DNA of 35,072 nt from a bacterium 1XD21-70 (GCA_003669055.1 RAYB01000049.1:1-35072); one strand, 5' to 3'; shown: positions 1-8,369, counted from the stretch's first letter. Made by a program: numbers and translations. The notes: generated from the sequence alone by a model not told the origin.

Positions 1-180
1 TGTCTATTTGCTCACCTGCTGCGTTGGATTTTCTAGCCGTAGCCACCGCTGCGCCGTCGAAAATCCGCCTTGCAGATAAACAAATATCCTGCGGAGTTTC
101 GCCAGATATAATGTGGTCAAGACACTAGCAACCAATATGCCCGAATATAGACGGCTAAGAACGCCACAAGCGTTGCATAA
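1..180. repeat. Repeat-like non-coding segment at left edge
   Basis: No convincing gene was found here. Inverted arms GGATTTTC (26-33) and GAAAATCC (59-66) form a stem around a GC-rich loop, and weaker flanking arms (about 1-10 and 71-82) extend the fold. Short open frames run on both strands but none has a ribosome site. The arrangement resembles a dispersed intergenic repeat or a structured RNA. The window edge cuts it, so its true extent is unknown. Confidence 0.35.
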
Positions 181-231
181 AAACGCCGGAAGACATTGAT
201 TTCACTCAACCTCCCCGGCGTTACGTTTTTT
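180..231 (-). terminator. Rho-independent terminator, possibly bidirectional
   Basis: Stem AACGCCGG (182-189) pairs with CCGGCGTT (215-222) around a 25-nt loop. On the minus strand the stem is followed by a short U run, about 55 nt after the stop of the NlpC/P60 gene. On the plus strand it is followed by six T (226-231), so it could also stop transcription from the left. Confidence 0.65.
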
Positions 232-286
232 CAGCTCCCCTGCCTGGCTTTTTCTATGTTTATTCTGTTTGAACCAACTCTGTCCC

Positions 287-952
287 TCAGCCAAACATGC
301 TGATAATCTTCACCGGGGCGCGGTAATTCCAATTAGAAATCTTGATCCCGGTACTATAAGTGGAAGCATGTACAATCTGGCCGTTGCCGATATACATTGC
401 CACATGGTTAATACGGGAGCCGTTGCCATAAAAGATCAAGTCCCCTGGCTGCATCTGGTTTGCACTGATTGCCTTCCCCTGCGTTGCCTGGGTTACCGAA
501 GAACGGTTCATGCCAATGCCCGCCCCGTTCTGCATCACATATTTCACGAACCCGGAACAGTCAACACCGGTGCGGGGGTCATTCCCCCCTGCCCGGTACG
601 GGCCTCCCACAAACTGCAATGCATAATTTACCACATTCTTCCTGGACTCCGCAGCCTGTGCTGCCGCATCCCGGGCTGCCTGAGCCTCTGCCTCCGCCTG
701 CGCCTGTGCCCTTGCCCGCGCCTGCACTTCCAGATCCGGGCCGGAATCCGCCAAATCGCCGGCCTCCGAAGATGCTTCCATCACCGGGGAATTATCTGCC
801 CCCCCATTGTCCGTTGTATCCTCTATCTCTTCTTCTGTAATTTCGTTTGCCTCCACCACGATTGGCTCCGCATAGGAAAGAATCGGCGTTCTCCACATCA
901 TCACTCCAGCAGTCATCATCATCGCAGTCAGATATAATCCGGCTTTTCTCAT
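287..952 (-). CDS. Secreted NlpC/P60 peptidoglycan hydrolase
   Basis: A 221-aa exported protein expected to cut peptide stems of peptidoglycan. An N-terminal signal peptide (about residues 1-28, ending near SYA) is followed by an acidic stretch and an Ala/Gln/Arg-rich helical linker (about 75-105). The C-terminal NlpC/P60 domain shows the catalytic Cys in VDCSGFVKYV and the His in INHVAMYIGNG. The ribosome site GGAG lies 7 nt before the ATG. It is a single-gene unit with its own near-consensus promoter and a downstream hairpin terminator. WalR-like half-sites in the leader suggest control by a cell-wall stress regulator. The family is sure; the exact bond cut (for example DL-endopeptidase) is not shown. 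Confidence 0.92.
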   Translation of the reverse strand: MRKAGLYLTAMMMTAGVMMWRTPILSYAEPIVVEANEITEEEIEDTTDNGGADNSPVMEASSEAGDLADSGPDLEVQARARAQAQAEAEAQAARDAAAQAAESRKNVVNYALQFVGGPYRAGGNDPRTGVDCSGFVKYVMQNGAGIGMNRSSVTQATQGKAISANQMQPGDLIFYGNGSRINHVAMYIGNGQIVHASTYSTGIKISNWNYRAPVKIISMFG

Positions 953-1001
953 TCCTTTTCTCCAATCCTCGACATCTGTTTTTTAATAATCGATTTCCAA
1001 A

Positions 1002-1027
1002 TGTTACGCAAATGTTAAATTTGTTAC
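1002..1027 (+). promoter_or_regulatory. WalR-like box just downstream of the promoter
   Basis: Read on the plus strand, TGTTAC (1002-1007), five bases, then TGTTAA (1013-1018) fits the published WalR/YycF pattern TGTWAH-N5-TGTWAH. A third half-site TGTTAC lies at 1022-1027. The box sits between the transcription start and the gene and is inverted relative to it. In Bacillus that placement goes with repression. That this organism has WalR is assumed. Confidence 0.5.
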
Positions 1028-1033
1028 ACTTGC

Positions 1034-1062
1034 ATTATACAATTAAAACATTTCCTCGTCAA
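1034..1062 (-). promoter_or_regulatory. Sigma-A promoter of the NlpC/P60 gene
   Basis: On the minus strand TTGACG (1057-1062) and TATAAT (1034-1039) are separated by exactly 17 nt. The predicted start is near 1027, giving a leader of about 75 nt. Confidence 0.85.
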
Positions 1063-1104
1063 CCCAATTGAAGAAAAATTTACAATTTCTTAAAATTTTC
1101 TATC

Positions 1105-1140
1105 AAAAAATCAGGGCTGCAGCAATGCTACCGCCCTGAT
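1105..1140 (-). terminator. Terminator overlapping the 3' end of the DUF1700 gene
   Basis: On the minus strand ATCAGGGC (1133-1140) pairs with GCCCTGAT (1110-1117), followed by a run of T. The 5' arm is inside the last codons of the upstream gene, so the stop codon lies in the loop region. Confidence 0.85.
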
Positions 1141-1634
1141 CCACCTCGTATCAGCCACATAACCAACACCACTACCCCAATCACCGGCAGCAGCGGAATC
1201 ACTATGCTCAAAATGCCTCCGATTACCATCAGCACCAAGGTGACTGCCATAATGGCAACCACCAGCCCCAAAAGCTTCCAGTACCATTTATTTAAGTCAT
1301 AATAATGAATGCCGCCCGGCCGGTAGCTCCCGCCCGTCCTGCTCCTACTGTTTCCGGAAAAAGCATCCGGGGACACATTCCCCTGTTCGGAATAGCCGCC
1401 AAAACGGCCGTCCCCATATGCCTCCTCCCCGGCACCCGGCGTCGTGTCAATGATCGTGCGGGCAATCAGGCGGGGGCTTCCCAGTTCCTCCATAATATCA
1501 TTCTCCGAACGGCCTTTTTCCATCTCTGTGCGGATATACTCTTCATAATACCTTAAGTTTTCCCGCATAGCATCCGGCGGCACCTTGCCGGCAAGGGCTT
1601 TCGTAAGCCCTTGCAGAAATTCCTCTTTATTCAT
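1128..1634 (-). CDS. DUF1700 (HAAS-type) membrane protein
   Basis: A 168-aa protein of unknown biochemical role. Residues 1-65 (MNKEEFLQGLTKALAG, then a helical segment ending in ELGSPRLIARTI) match the HAAS/DUF1700 N-terminal domain. A Gly/Ser/Arg-rich linker follows, then two hydrophobic helices (about 115-140 and 143-162), so the N-terminal domain should be cytoplasmic. Family members are often paired with PadR regulators, but none is adjacent here. The gene starts 10 bp after fbp with its own GAGGAG ribosome site, which implies co-transcription with fbp. Its terminator overlaps the last codons. Confidence 0.75.
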   Translation of the reverse strand: MNKEEFLQGLTKALAGKVPPDAMRENLRYYEEYIRTEMEKGRSENDIMEELGSPRLIARTIIDTTPGAGEEAYGDGRFGGYSEQGNVSPDAFSGNSRSRTGGSYRPGGIHYYDLNKWYWKLLGLVVAIMAVTLVLMVIGGILSIVIPLLPVIGVVVLVMWLIRGGSGR

Positions 1635-1644
1635 CCTTATCTCC

Positions 1645-3588
1645 TCAAGTCCCCAATCTTTGTTCCTTTATATCTCCCCTGCGGTAGGCAGCCACCAATT
1701 CCTTCAGATCCTCGATCCGGCTCCTCAGTTCCACCCCCCGGTCGGTGTCTGCCACCATGACGCGGTTTTTCATCTTCTCTACAATCGACACTTTGGGCGT
1801 GCTCTCCTTTTTCGGGTCAAAAGGCTTGTGCTCTGCCAGCGCCAGATGATGCGAATTGTAAATCAAGGTGTAGCCTGCAATCCCGGTATGCCTCTGGTAT
1901 GCCTTGGAAAGGCCGCCGTCTATGATAAACAGCCTCCCCCCCGCCTTTACCGGCGTCTCGCCGTCTTTAATCTTCACCGGCACATGCCCGTTAATAATGT
2001 GGGTTCCTTCCCCGGAAAGCCCAAATTCGGCCAGGATGCGCTCACAGACCTCCGCCTTCTGGCTCAGCTGGTAATAAGGGTTCATCCGTTCCCGGTGGGT
2101 TGACTTATCCTCCACAAAATAATGCTCGAACGTCGTCATTTTCTCCTTGCCAAACACAGGCGACTTGGCCCCGCACCACAGATACCACATCAAATCTACG
2201 GCATCCCGTTTCTCCGGGTCCCCCTCCTTCAAGAAGTACGCCTTGTGCACCTCCTCCGCGATGTAATCCATCAAAGCTTTTCCGCTTAAATATTCCCCGT
2301 CGCAGTTCATCGCCTCAAAGCTTCCGTCTATCTTCATCGGAATGCACCCATGGTACAAGAGGTTCCCATTATAACATTTGTAGAGTGCGCCGTTGGAATA
2401 CAGGAAACGGATATGTTTATGCAAAAGCCCGCTGTGCTTAAAGGAAAGAACCAGCGTGTGCAAAAGTTCCTGTTCCTCCCTTGTCAGTTTCAGCGGATCC
2501 GCCGGGTCAACCGTCGGGAATTCCATATCCAGCATCGGGTACTCCTTCCCTGCCACCATCACCGTTTTGTTTTTAAAATCCACGTTCTCCAACAGCAGCC
2601 TGTCTTCCATCTCGTATTCCGGATGACGCTTGATGATCTGCCCCTCCACCTTGAACTGGATCACCGCAATCGCCTTGTGCATCTTTGCCACCAGGCCCGG
2701 ATCCACCACATCATAGATATTCTCATCAAGGATCTTGGGCGTGAAACGGGTGCAGGGGTCGTCCTTGTAAACCCGGGCCGCATACATTGAAAGCGGCCTC
2801 AGGTTAATCCCATAGCCATCCTCCAGCACATCAAAACTGTTATAGCTGATAGCAATCCTCAGCACATTGCAGACACAGGCCTCGTTGCCGGTAGCCGCCC
2901 CCATCCAGGATACATCATGGTTCCCCCATTGGATATCCACGTCATGGAAATCCATCAGTTCTTCCATTATAATGTCCGCCCGCGGCCCCCGGTCAAAAAT
3001 ATCCCCGATAATGTGCAGGCTGTCGATAGTCAGGTTCTGGATCAGGTTGCACAATGCCACAATAAACTCCTCTGCCACCTGTGTATCAATCACACTGCGG
3101 ATAATCTCATTGTAATACACCCGCTTGTTGTCATCATTATAGTCCACATGGAGAAGTTCATCTATAATATAGGCAAATTCCTTCGGCATCTTTTTACGCA
3201 CCTTGGAGCGGGTATATTTGGAGGAAACCTCTTTACATATCTGTACCAGGCGGTATATCGTGATCCGCTGCCAATCCTCCGTAGCCTTCCCCGCCTGCTT
3301 AAACTTGGCTAAGTTCCTCTTTGGGTAGTAAATCAGGTTGGCCAATTCCACCTCTTCCTCATCCTGGATAATATACCCGAAGGTATCCCGGATCTTCTCC
3401 CGGATAATCCCGGACGCGCTGCGGAGAAGATGGATAAATGCCTCATGCTCCCCATGCAGGTCACTGAAAAAATACTCCGTCCCTTTTGGCAGGCCGCAGA
3501 TCGCCACTAAGTTGATAATCTCACTGGAAGCTGCTTTCACGCTAGGATAATCCCTGCCCAACAACTGCAAATATGCCAAATCCCTCAT
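1645..3588 (-). CDS. fbp: Fructose-1,6-bisphosphatase, class III
   Basis: This gluconeogenic enzyme hydrolyses fructose 1,6-bisphosphate to fructose 6-phosphate in the cytosol. The 647-aa length suits the Firmicutes class III family. Calcineurin-type metal motifs are in order: SDLHGEHEA (about 42-50), GDIFDRG (195-201) and GNHD (222-225). A GHVPVK motif and a C-terminal TDRGVELRSRIEDL segment follow. The open frame extends 26 codons further upstream, but the ATG at 3588 has GGGAGG 6 nt before it and gives the usual start MRDLAYLQLL, so it was chosen. It is followed after 10 bp by the DUF1700 gene. Confidence 0.95.
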   Translation of the reverse strand: MRDLAYLQLLGRDYPSVKAASSEIINLVAICGLPKGTEYFFSDLHGEHEAFIHLLRSASGIIREKIRDTFGYIIQDEEEVELANLIYYPKRNLAKFKQAGKATEDWQRITIYRLVQICKEVSSKYTRSKVRKKMPKEFAYIIDELLHVDYNDDNKRVYYNEIIRSVIDTQVAEEFIVALCNLIQNLTIDSLHIIGDIFDRGPRADIIMEELMDFHDVDIQWGNHDVSWMGAATGNEACVCNVLRIAISYNSFDVLEDGYGINLRPLSMYAARVYKDDPCTRFTPKILDENIYDVVDPGLVAKMHKAIAVIQFKVEGQIIKRHPEYEMEDRLLLENVDFKNKTVMVAGKEYPMLDMEFPTVDPADPLKLTREEQELLHTLVLSFKHSGLLHKHIRFLYSNGALYKCYNGNLLYHGCIPMKIDGSFEAMNCDGEYLSGKALMDYIAEEVHKAYFLKEGDPEKRDAVDLMWYLWCGAKSPVFGKEKMTTFEHYFVEDKSTHRERMNPYYQLSQKAEVCERILAEFGLSGEGTHIINGHVPVKIKDGETPVKAGGRLFIIDGGLSKAYQRHTGIAGYTLIYNSHHLALAEHKPFDPKKESTPKVSIVEKMKNRVMVADTDRGVELRSRIEDLKELVAAYRRGDIKEQRLGT

Positions 3589-3717
3589 CTTATCCTCCCA
3601 TACATTCTGCCGGCCTTCTCCTGCCGACGACAATTCTTTCCTGAACCTAGAACTATAGTACCACACTTTCCCATGATTTCACACTAAAATTTTTAAACTT
3701 TATCTGCAAAAAACTGC

Positions 3718-3746
3718 TTGCCAAATACCTCCTTTTCGCTTATAAT
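3718..3746 (+). promoter_or_regulatory. Promoter of tRNA-Val
   Basis: TTGCCA (3718-3723) and TATAAT (3741-3746) are spaced by 17 nt. The -10 box lies 9 nt before the mature tRNA 5' end. Confidence 0.85.
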
Positions 3747-3755
3747 AATGGCCAT

Positions 3756-3828
3756 GGAGATATAGCTCAGCTGGGAGAGCATCTGCTTGACGTGTAGAGG
3801 GTCGTAGGTTCGAGTCCTATTGTCTCCA
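3756..3828 (+). tRNA. tRNA-Val (anticodon GAC)
   Basis: A full cloverleaf is visible. The acceptor GGAGATA pairs with TGTCTCC and the D stem GCTC pairs with GAGC. The anticodon stem TCTGC/GTAGA encloses loop TTGACGT with anticodon GAC, which reads GUC. The T arm is GTAGG-TTCGAGT-CCTAT, and the discriminator base is A. The 3' CCA is not encoded. It is a single tRNA with its own promoter and terminator. Confidence 0.95.
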
Positions 3829-3833
3829 TCCAT

Positions 3834-3876
3834 CCGGTAAAATGTGCTTTTATTATGTACATTTTATCGGATTTTT
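3834..3876 (+). terminator. Terminator after tRNA-Val
   Basis: CCGGTAAAATGT (3834-3845) pairs with ACATTTTATCGG (3859-3870), 12 pairs with one G-T, and is followed by ATTTTT. It separates the tRNA from the MBL-fold gene, though some read-through could feed that gene because no separate promoter is obvious. Confidence 0.85.
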
Positions 3877-3902
3877 AAATATTACCAGGAGGTTACCTGC
3901 TT

Positions 3903-4709
3903 ATGGAACAGCTATATGTATTCGGAACCGGCAATGCCGCCGTCACCCACTGCTACAACACCTGTTTTGCCATCCGTGACAGCTCCGGCAATTTTTTTAT
4001 GGTAGATGCCGGAGGGGGCAACGGCATCCTGCGGATCCTTGAGGACATGCAGGTGCCTTTTGAGAAGATCCACCACATCTTTGTCACCCATGAGCACACA
4101 GACCATCTCCTTGGCATCATTTGGATGGTCCGCTTTATTGCCACGCGCATCCGTTCCGGTTCTTATCAGGGGGACTTATCTATCTACTGCCATGAGCAGC
4201 TTATCCCCACCATAGATACCTTCTGCCGCCTGACGCTCCAAGGCAAATTATATCAGACAATCGGCGACCGCATCCATTTAGTTGCCGTCCATGACGGGGA
4301 GAGCCGCCGCATCCTGGATTATGACGTGGTTTTTTTTGATATCCGCTCCACCAAAGCACGGCAGTACGGCTTTACCACTGTACTGTCCAACGGCCGCCGC
4401 TTAACCTGTGCCGGGGACGAACCCTATAACCCCATCTGCCGCCCCTATGTAGAACATAGCAGCTGGCTGCTCCACGAGGCATTTTGCCTGTACAGCGAAC
4501 GTGAACGCTTTAAACCATATGAAAAGCACCACAGCACCGTAAAAGATGCCTGTGAACTGGCCGCACAGCTTTCCATCCCCAACCTGGTCCTATGGCATAC
4601 GGAAGACAAATCCATTCTGCGCCGCAAAGAACTTTACCTGGCAGAAGGCCGCCGGTTTTATGGCGGGAACCTGTTCGTCCCGGATGATAAGGAGGTCATC
4701 GAGTTATAA
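3903..4709 (+). CDS. MBL-fold metallo-hydrolase, RNase Z-like
   Basis: A 268-aa cytoplasmic metallo-beta-lactamase-fold protein. The metal motif THEHTDHLLG (residues 62-71) is typical of the ribonuclease Z-like branch. A further metal Asp is probably in CAGDEPYN, and a late His in LWHTEDKS completes the site. AGGAGG lies 10 nt before the ATG. It ends before a strong hairpin terminator. The substrate cannot be read from sequence: tRNA 3' processing, a phosphodiesterase or another hydrolase are all possible. The neighbouring tRNA is suggestive but may be coincidence. Confidence 0.8.
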   Translation: MEQLYVFGTGNAAVTHCYNTCFAIRDSSGNFFMVDAGGGNGILRILEDMQVPFEKIHHIFVTHEHTDHLLGIIWMVRFIATRIRSGSYQGDLSIYCHEQLIPTIDTFCRLTLQGKLYQTIGDRIHLVAVHDGESRRILDYDVVFFDIRSTKARQYGFTTVLSNGRRLTCAGDEPYNPICRPYVEHSSWLLHEAFCLYSERERFKPYEKHHSTVKDACELAAQLSIPNLVLWHTEDKSILRRKELYLAEGRRFYGGNLFVPDDKEVIEL

Positions 4710-4781
4710 AATTATAAAAAGCATGGTTTCAATTTCCGGGAAATGCCATGGAGAAACCCATATGAATTATGATAAACAGGC

Positions 4782-4812
4782 TGTGGGCTCCTGATTGGGA
4801 GCCCACATTTTT
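4782..4812 (+). terminator. Terminator after the MBL-fold gene
   Basis: TGTGGGCTCC (4782-4791) pairs with GGAGCCCACA (4798-4807) around TGATTG, followed by TTTTT. The stem also lies 10 nt beyond the stop of the convergent GH130 gene, so it may serve both, but the U tract on the minus side is poor. Confidence 0.85.
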
Positions 4813-4821
4813 GGACATGCA

Positions 4822-5835
4822 CTACCGGATCCCGATCTCCTTATCGCTCTCCGTCAGCCTGCTATGCCCCTTGATATAATCCATCACCTCATCCGCCCTG
4901 GTAAACGCCAGCCCGACATAGCTGTCCGCCGCCCCATAATAAATGGCAATCCGTCCGTCCGCCGGGTCACATACAGCAGCACAGGGGAAGCACACATTAG
5001 GCACAAAGCCCCGCTCCTCATACCATTCCTCGGGTGTCAGAAGGAAATTCTCACAGCGGTATTTCACGACAGACGGATTATCTATATCCAGAACCGCCCC
5101 TCCAATGCTGTACACATAACCGTTGCAGGTTCCCGTCACCCCGTGGTAGAACAGAAGCCAGCCCTCATCCGTCTCAATCGGCGCCGCGCCGCCGCCGATC
5201 TTTAGCACCTGCCACCATTCCTCGCCCTTGCCCATCACATGGCGGTGTTTCCCCCAGTACACCATATCCGGGCTCTCGCTGAGGAAAATGTCTCCAAACG
5301 GGGTATGGCCGCTGTCACTGGGCCGGGACAGCATCATAAAATTCCCATGGATCTTCCTGGGAAACAGCACCGCATTCCGATTAAAAGGAAGGAACGGATT
5401 TTCCAGCCGCTCAAACACCTTAAAATCCTTTGTCTTTGCCATTCCGATGGCCGCCCCATAGAAATCCTGGCACCAGATCACATAATAGGTATCCTCCACC
5501 TTCACCAGCCGCGGGTCATAGGCATACTTCGGCATAAATTCCTTTCCGTCCCCATCTACAAAACGAATCTTTTCCTCATCAAAATCCCAGTGGATCCCGT
5601 CCCCGCTCCTTCCCAGATATATGGAAGGAACCCCGTTGACCTGCTCCCCCCGGAACACCCCGATAAACCCGTCCTCATAAGAAACCACTGCCGAATTGAA
5701 AATCCTGGCAACCCCCTTTACCGGATTCCTCCCGATCACCGGATTCTCCCGGTACCGCCACACCGGCGCGTCCTTTGGCATTGCCTCCGGCTCCTGCCAC
5801 GGCATATTTTTGATTGCTGGCGCAATAATCTTCAT
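4822..5835 (-). CDS. GH130 beta-1,4-mannoside phosphorylase
   Basis: A 337-aa cytosolic enzyme expected to phosphorolyse beta-1,4-mannosides (mannooligosaccharides or mannosyl-glucose), releasing mannose 1-phosphate. The five-bladed GH130 signature FNSAVV appears near residue 46. The catalytic acid is probably D107 in YDPRL. The phosphate-binding set of phosphorylase-type members looks complete: R160, R171, K212 and H231, which argues against a hydrolase. GGGAGG precedes the ATG by about 10 nt. It lies downstream of the GH36 gene on the same strand, across a 300-bp repeat-filled gap, and probably shares its transcript. The precise acceptor (Glc, Man or GlcNAc) is not decided. Confidence 0.88.
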   Translation of the reverse strand: MKIIAPAIKNMPWQEPEAMPKDAPVWRYRENPVIGRNPVKGVARIFNSAVVSYEDGFIGVFRGEQVNGVPSIYLGRSGDGIHWDFDEEKIRFVDGDGKEFMPKYAYDPRLVKVEDTYYVIWCQDFYGAAIGMAKTKDFKVFERLENPFLPFNRNAVLFPRKIHGNFMMLSRPSDSGHTPFGDIFLSESPDMVYWGKHRHVMGKGEEWWQVLKIGGGAAPIETDEGWLLFYHGVTGTCNGYVYSIGGAVLDIDNPSVVKYRCENFLLTPEEWYEERGFVPNVCFPCAAVCDPADGRIAIYYGAADSYVGLAFTRADEVMDYIKGHSRLTESDKEIGIR

Positions 5836-5869
5836 CCTGAAATCCTCCCACTCATTCTTTTTCCCATGC

Positions 5870-6105
5870 TTATTTTGTCTCTTGCTTCCTTTGTCTCTTG
5901 CTTCCTTTTCTTTTGCTCCCTTTGCCTTATTTCTTTTGCTCTTACTTCCTTTCCGCTTGCTCCCTTTGTCTTACTTCTTTTGTCCCTTGCTTCCTTTGCC
6001 CCTTGCTTCCTTTGCCCCTTACTTCCTTTGCCCCTTGCTTCCTTTGCTCCTTGCTTCCTTTGCCTCTTACTTCCTTTGCCCTTGCTTCCTCCTGCCCCCT
6101 TGCCT
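5870..6105. repeat. Degenerate 16-bp tandem repeat, about 14 copies
   Basis: The gap between the GH36 and GH130 genes is filled by copies of TTGCTTCCTTTGCCCC, with variants such as TTACTTCCTTTGCCTC. Copies from about 5988 to 6084 are in exact 16-bp register; those to the left vary from 13 to 16 bp. The minus (transcribed) strand is almost pure purine. The period is not a multiple of three, and open frames through it are artefacts of low complexity. Confidence 0.9.
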
Positions 6106-6137
6106 CAAACCTTCCCTGCTCCTGGCATCCGCCTTTT

Positions 6138-8369
6138 TCACACCCGCACAAAACGAATCATAATACTCCTGAAATCCCCCTCCATCCGGGGAAGCAGCAG
6201 TCCCCCATACATCAGGAACGCCCCCTTATGAACCTGTCCTGCCATGGCCTTCCCTGCCATTTCCTGACATGTCCCCACTTCCTCCAGCCGGTACTCCGCC
6301 TCCGGATCCAGCCCCTTCAGCCGGAGCCTCCGGCTGTGCCAGTTCGGCTCCGCCAGTACCTGCACATATGTCATCAACGCCTCGCCCTTATCCTTGGCGA
6401 CCACCTGCCAGCAGTCATACCGATGGTTCTCCCTCCAGGAGGCAATCCGGTAATAATCCCCTTCCCGCACAAGAGGCTGGAATCGGTGGTACATTTTTAC
6501 CTGCTCCTCAATCTGTAATTTCTCCTCCTCCGACAGCTTGGTAATATCCAGTTCATAGCCAAAGGTTCCCGCCATAGCCACATGCCCCCGGGTTTGAAAC
6601 GGCGTCACCCTGCCCACAATATGGTTCGGGCAGGCACTCACATGGGCACCCATGGTACTCAAAGGATACAAAAGCGCAGTCCCCTCCTGGATCGCCAGCC
6701 GCTCCACAGCATCCGTATCATCCGAGCACCAGATCTGAGGGCTGTAATACAGCATCCCCGGATCAAACCGGGCGCCGCCACTGGCACAATTCTCCAATAA
6801 CAGTTCCGGGAACTCCTTCATCAGCCGCTCCTGGAGTTCATACACCCCCAGCACATACCGATGGAACAGCTCCCCCTGGTGTTCCCGCCCCAGAAAGGCA
6901 CTCCCCACATCCGTCATCTGCCGGTTCATATCCCATTTCACATAAGAAATCGGTGCACTCCGCAGAATCCTGGCCACTGACTCATACACATAATCCACTA
7001 CCTCCGGCCGGGACAAATCCAACACATACTGCGCACGGCTCTGCACCGGCTCCCTCCCCGGAATATGGATTGCCCAGTCCGGCCGGGTCCGGTACAGCTT
7101 GGAATCCGGGGAAACCATCTCCGGCTCAAACCAGATGCCAAAATCCAGTCCCAGAGCCTTCACCTGCTCCACCAGATGCAAAAGCCCGCCCGGCAGCTTC
7201 TTCTCATTCACCTCCCAGTCCCCCAGGGAACCCTCGTCAATATTCCGGTCTCCAAACCAGCCGTCATCCATGACCAGCATCTCAATGCCCCGCTTCTTCG
7301 CCTCCCTGGCAATCTCCAAAAGCTTCTCCGTATCAAAATCAAAATAGGTAGCTTCCCAGTTGTTGATCAGAATCGGCCGTTTCCTGTGAAGGTACGGGCT
7401 GCGGATCAGATGCCCCCGGTACAGGTCATGGAAAATCCGGCTCATTTTCCCCAGCCCCTCATCCGAATACACACACACCACCTCCGGCATGACAAAAACC
7501 TCCCCCGGCTTCAGCACCCACTCAAACCCCTCCGGATTGATCCCCATGAGAAGCCTCACACTGCCAAACTGGCTCACCTGGGCCTCTGCCACAAAATTCC
7601 CCGAATAGACAAAATGCATGGCCCAGACCTCTCCCTGATCCTGCCCTGCCCCCCGTTCCATCACTGCCAGGAACGGATGGTCCTGATGCCCCGACTCCCC
7701 CCGGAAAGAAGACACCATCTGCTTTCCAAAGGCCAGAGGCCGCCGCACCATATGGCGCTCCCTCGCCCAGGATCCAGCCAGGGTCAGCAGGTCCCCCTCC
7801 TCCATGTCCATATCCATACAGGCTGACAATGCCCGCTCCAGATACAAAGGCTTATCCCCCTCATTGACCAGCCTGGCACTGCGAACCACCGCCTCACTGT
7901 CTGCAAACACACTATAGCGCAAAACCACCTTCAGTCCCAGCACCTTGTCTCTGCAATCCAGTTCCAGGGTCATCCCGGCTCCAGCCTCACCCTCCCCGCA
8001 GAAGACAGACGGCAGCCCCGGAAGTTTAGGCTTCCCCTCAAGGATCCGATACCCTTCATAATGAAGTTCACAGCCCCGGAAACCCTCCTCGCTTCTCACA
8101 TTCAGGCAGCTGTCCCGGTAATCCCCCACCCCCCAGGAAGAATACTCCGCCGGAAACATATCTGCAAAAGAACACTTCTCCCGCAGATTCTTCGACGGCA
8201 CAAAAGGCGCCTCCTCTGTCCTCATCAGGCAGCCGCACCGGTTATCCCCCATCCTCTTCCCAAAATACACATGTCCCACATACTTCCCGTCTGCAATGCC
8301 GATCACATACTCCACATTCCCTGCTGCCAACCGGAACAGGCCTTCCCTTTCCAGATACTCAATTCCCAT
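6138..8369 (-). CDS. GH36 alpha-galactosidase
   Basis: A 743-aa enzyme that removes terminal alpha-galactosyl residues from raffinose-type sugars or galactomannan oligosaccharides. The N-terminal beta-sandwich region (to about 320) is followed by a TIM barrel with VMDDGWFGDRN (367-377), the nucleophile D480 in YVKWDMNR and the acid/base D550 in CSDDTDA. NNWEATYFDF and ENCASGGARFD are further family marks. There is no signal peptide, so it acts in the cytosol. AGGAGG lies about 9 nt before the ATG. Pairing with a mannoside phosphorylase suggests that it strips galactose from imported galactomannan fragments before phosphorolysis. Confidence 0.95.
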   Translation of the reverse strand: MGIEYLEREGLFRLAAGNVEYVIGIADGKYVGHVYFGKRMGDNRCGCLMRTEEAPFVPSKNLREKCSFADMFPAEYSSWGVGDYRDSCLNVRSEEGFRGCELHYEGYRILEGKPKLPGLPSVFCGEGEAGAGMTLELDCRDKVLGLKVVLRYSVFADSEAVVRSARLVNEGDKPLYLERALSACMDMDMEEGDLLTLAGSWARERHMVRRPLAFGKQMVSSFRGESGHQDHPFLAVMERGAGQDQGEVWAMHFVYSGNFVAEAQVSQFGSVRLLMGINPEGFEWVLKPGEVFVMPEVVCVYSDEGLGKMSRIFHDLYRGHLIRSPYLHRKRPILINNWEATYFDFDTEKLLEIAREAKKRGIEMLVMDDGWFGDRNIDEGSLGDWEVNEKKLPGGLLHLVEQVKALGLDFGIWFEPEMVSPDSKLYRTRPDWAIHIPGREPVQSRAQYVLDLSRPEVVDYVYESVARILRSAPISYVKWDMNRQMTDVGSAFLGREHQGELFHRYVLGVYELQERLMKEFPELLLENCASGGARFDPGMLYYSPQIWCSDDTDAVERLAIQEGTALLYPLSTMGAHVSACPNHIVGRVTPFQTRGHVAMAGTFGYELDITKLSEEEKLQIEEQVKMYHRFQPLVREGDYYRIASWRENHRYDCWQVVAKDKGEALMTYVQVLAEPNWHSRRLRLKGLDPEAEYRLEEVGTCQEMAGKAMAGQVHKGAFLMYGGLLLPRMEGDFRSIMIRFVRV

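Noticed and set aside
5870-6105. CRISPR array
   Set aside because: Units of 16 bp follow one another without unique spacers and are degenerate; no cas genes are near.
5898-6518. Long open frames on both strands through the purine/pyrimidine repeat
   Set aside because: They are low-complexity translations of the 16-bp repeat and of the antisense of the GH36 gene; no ribosome sites or family features.
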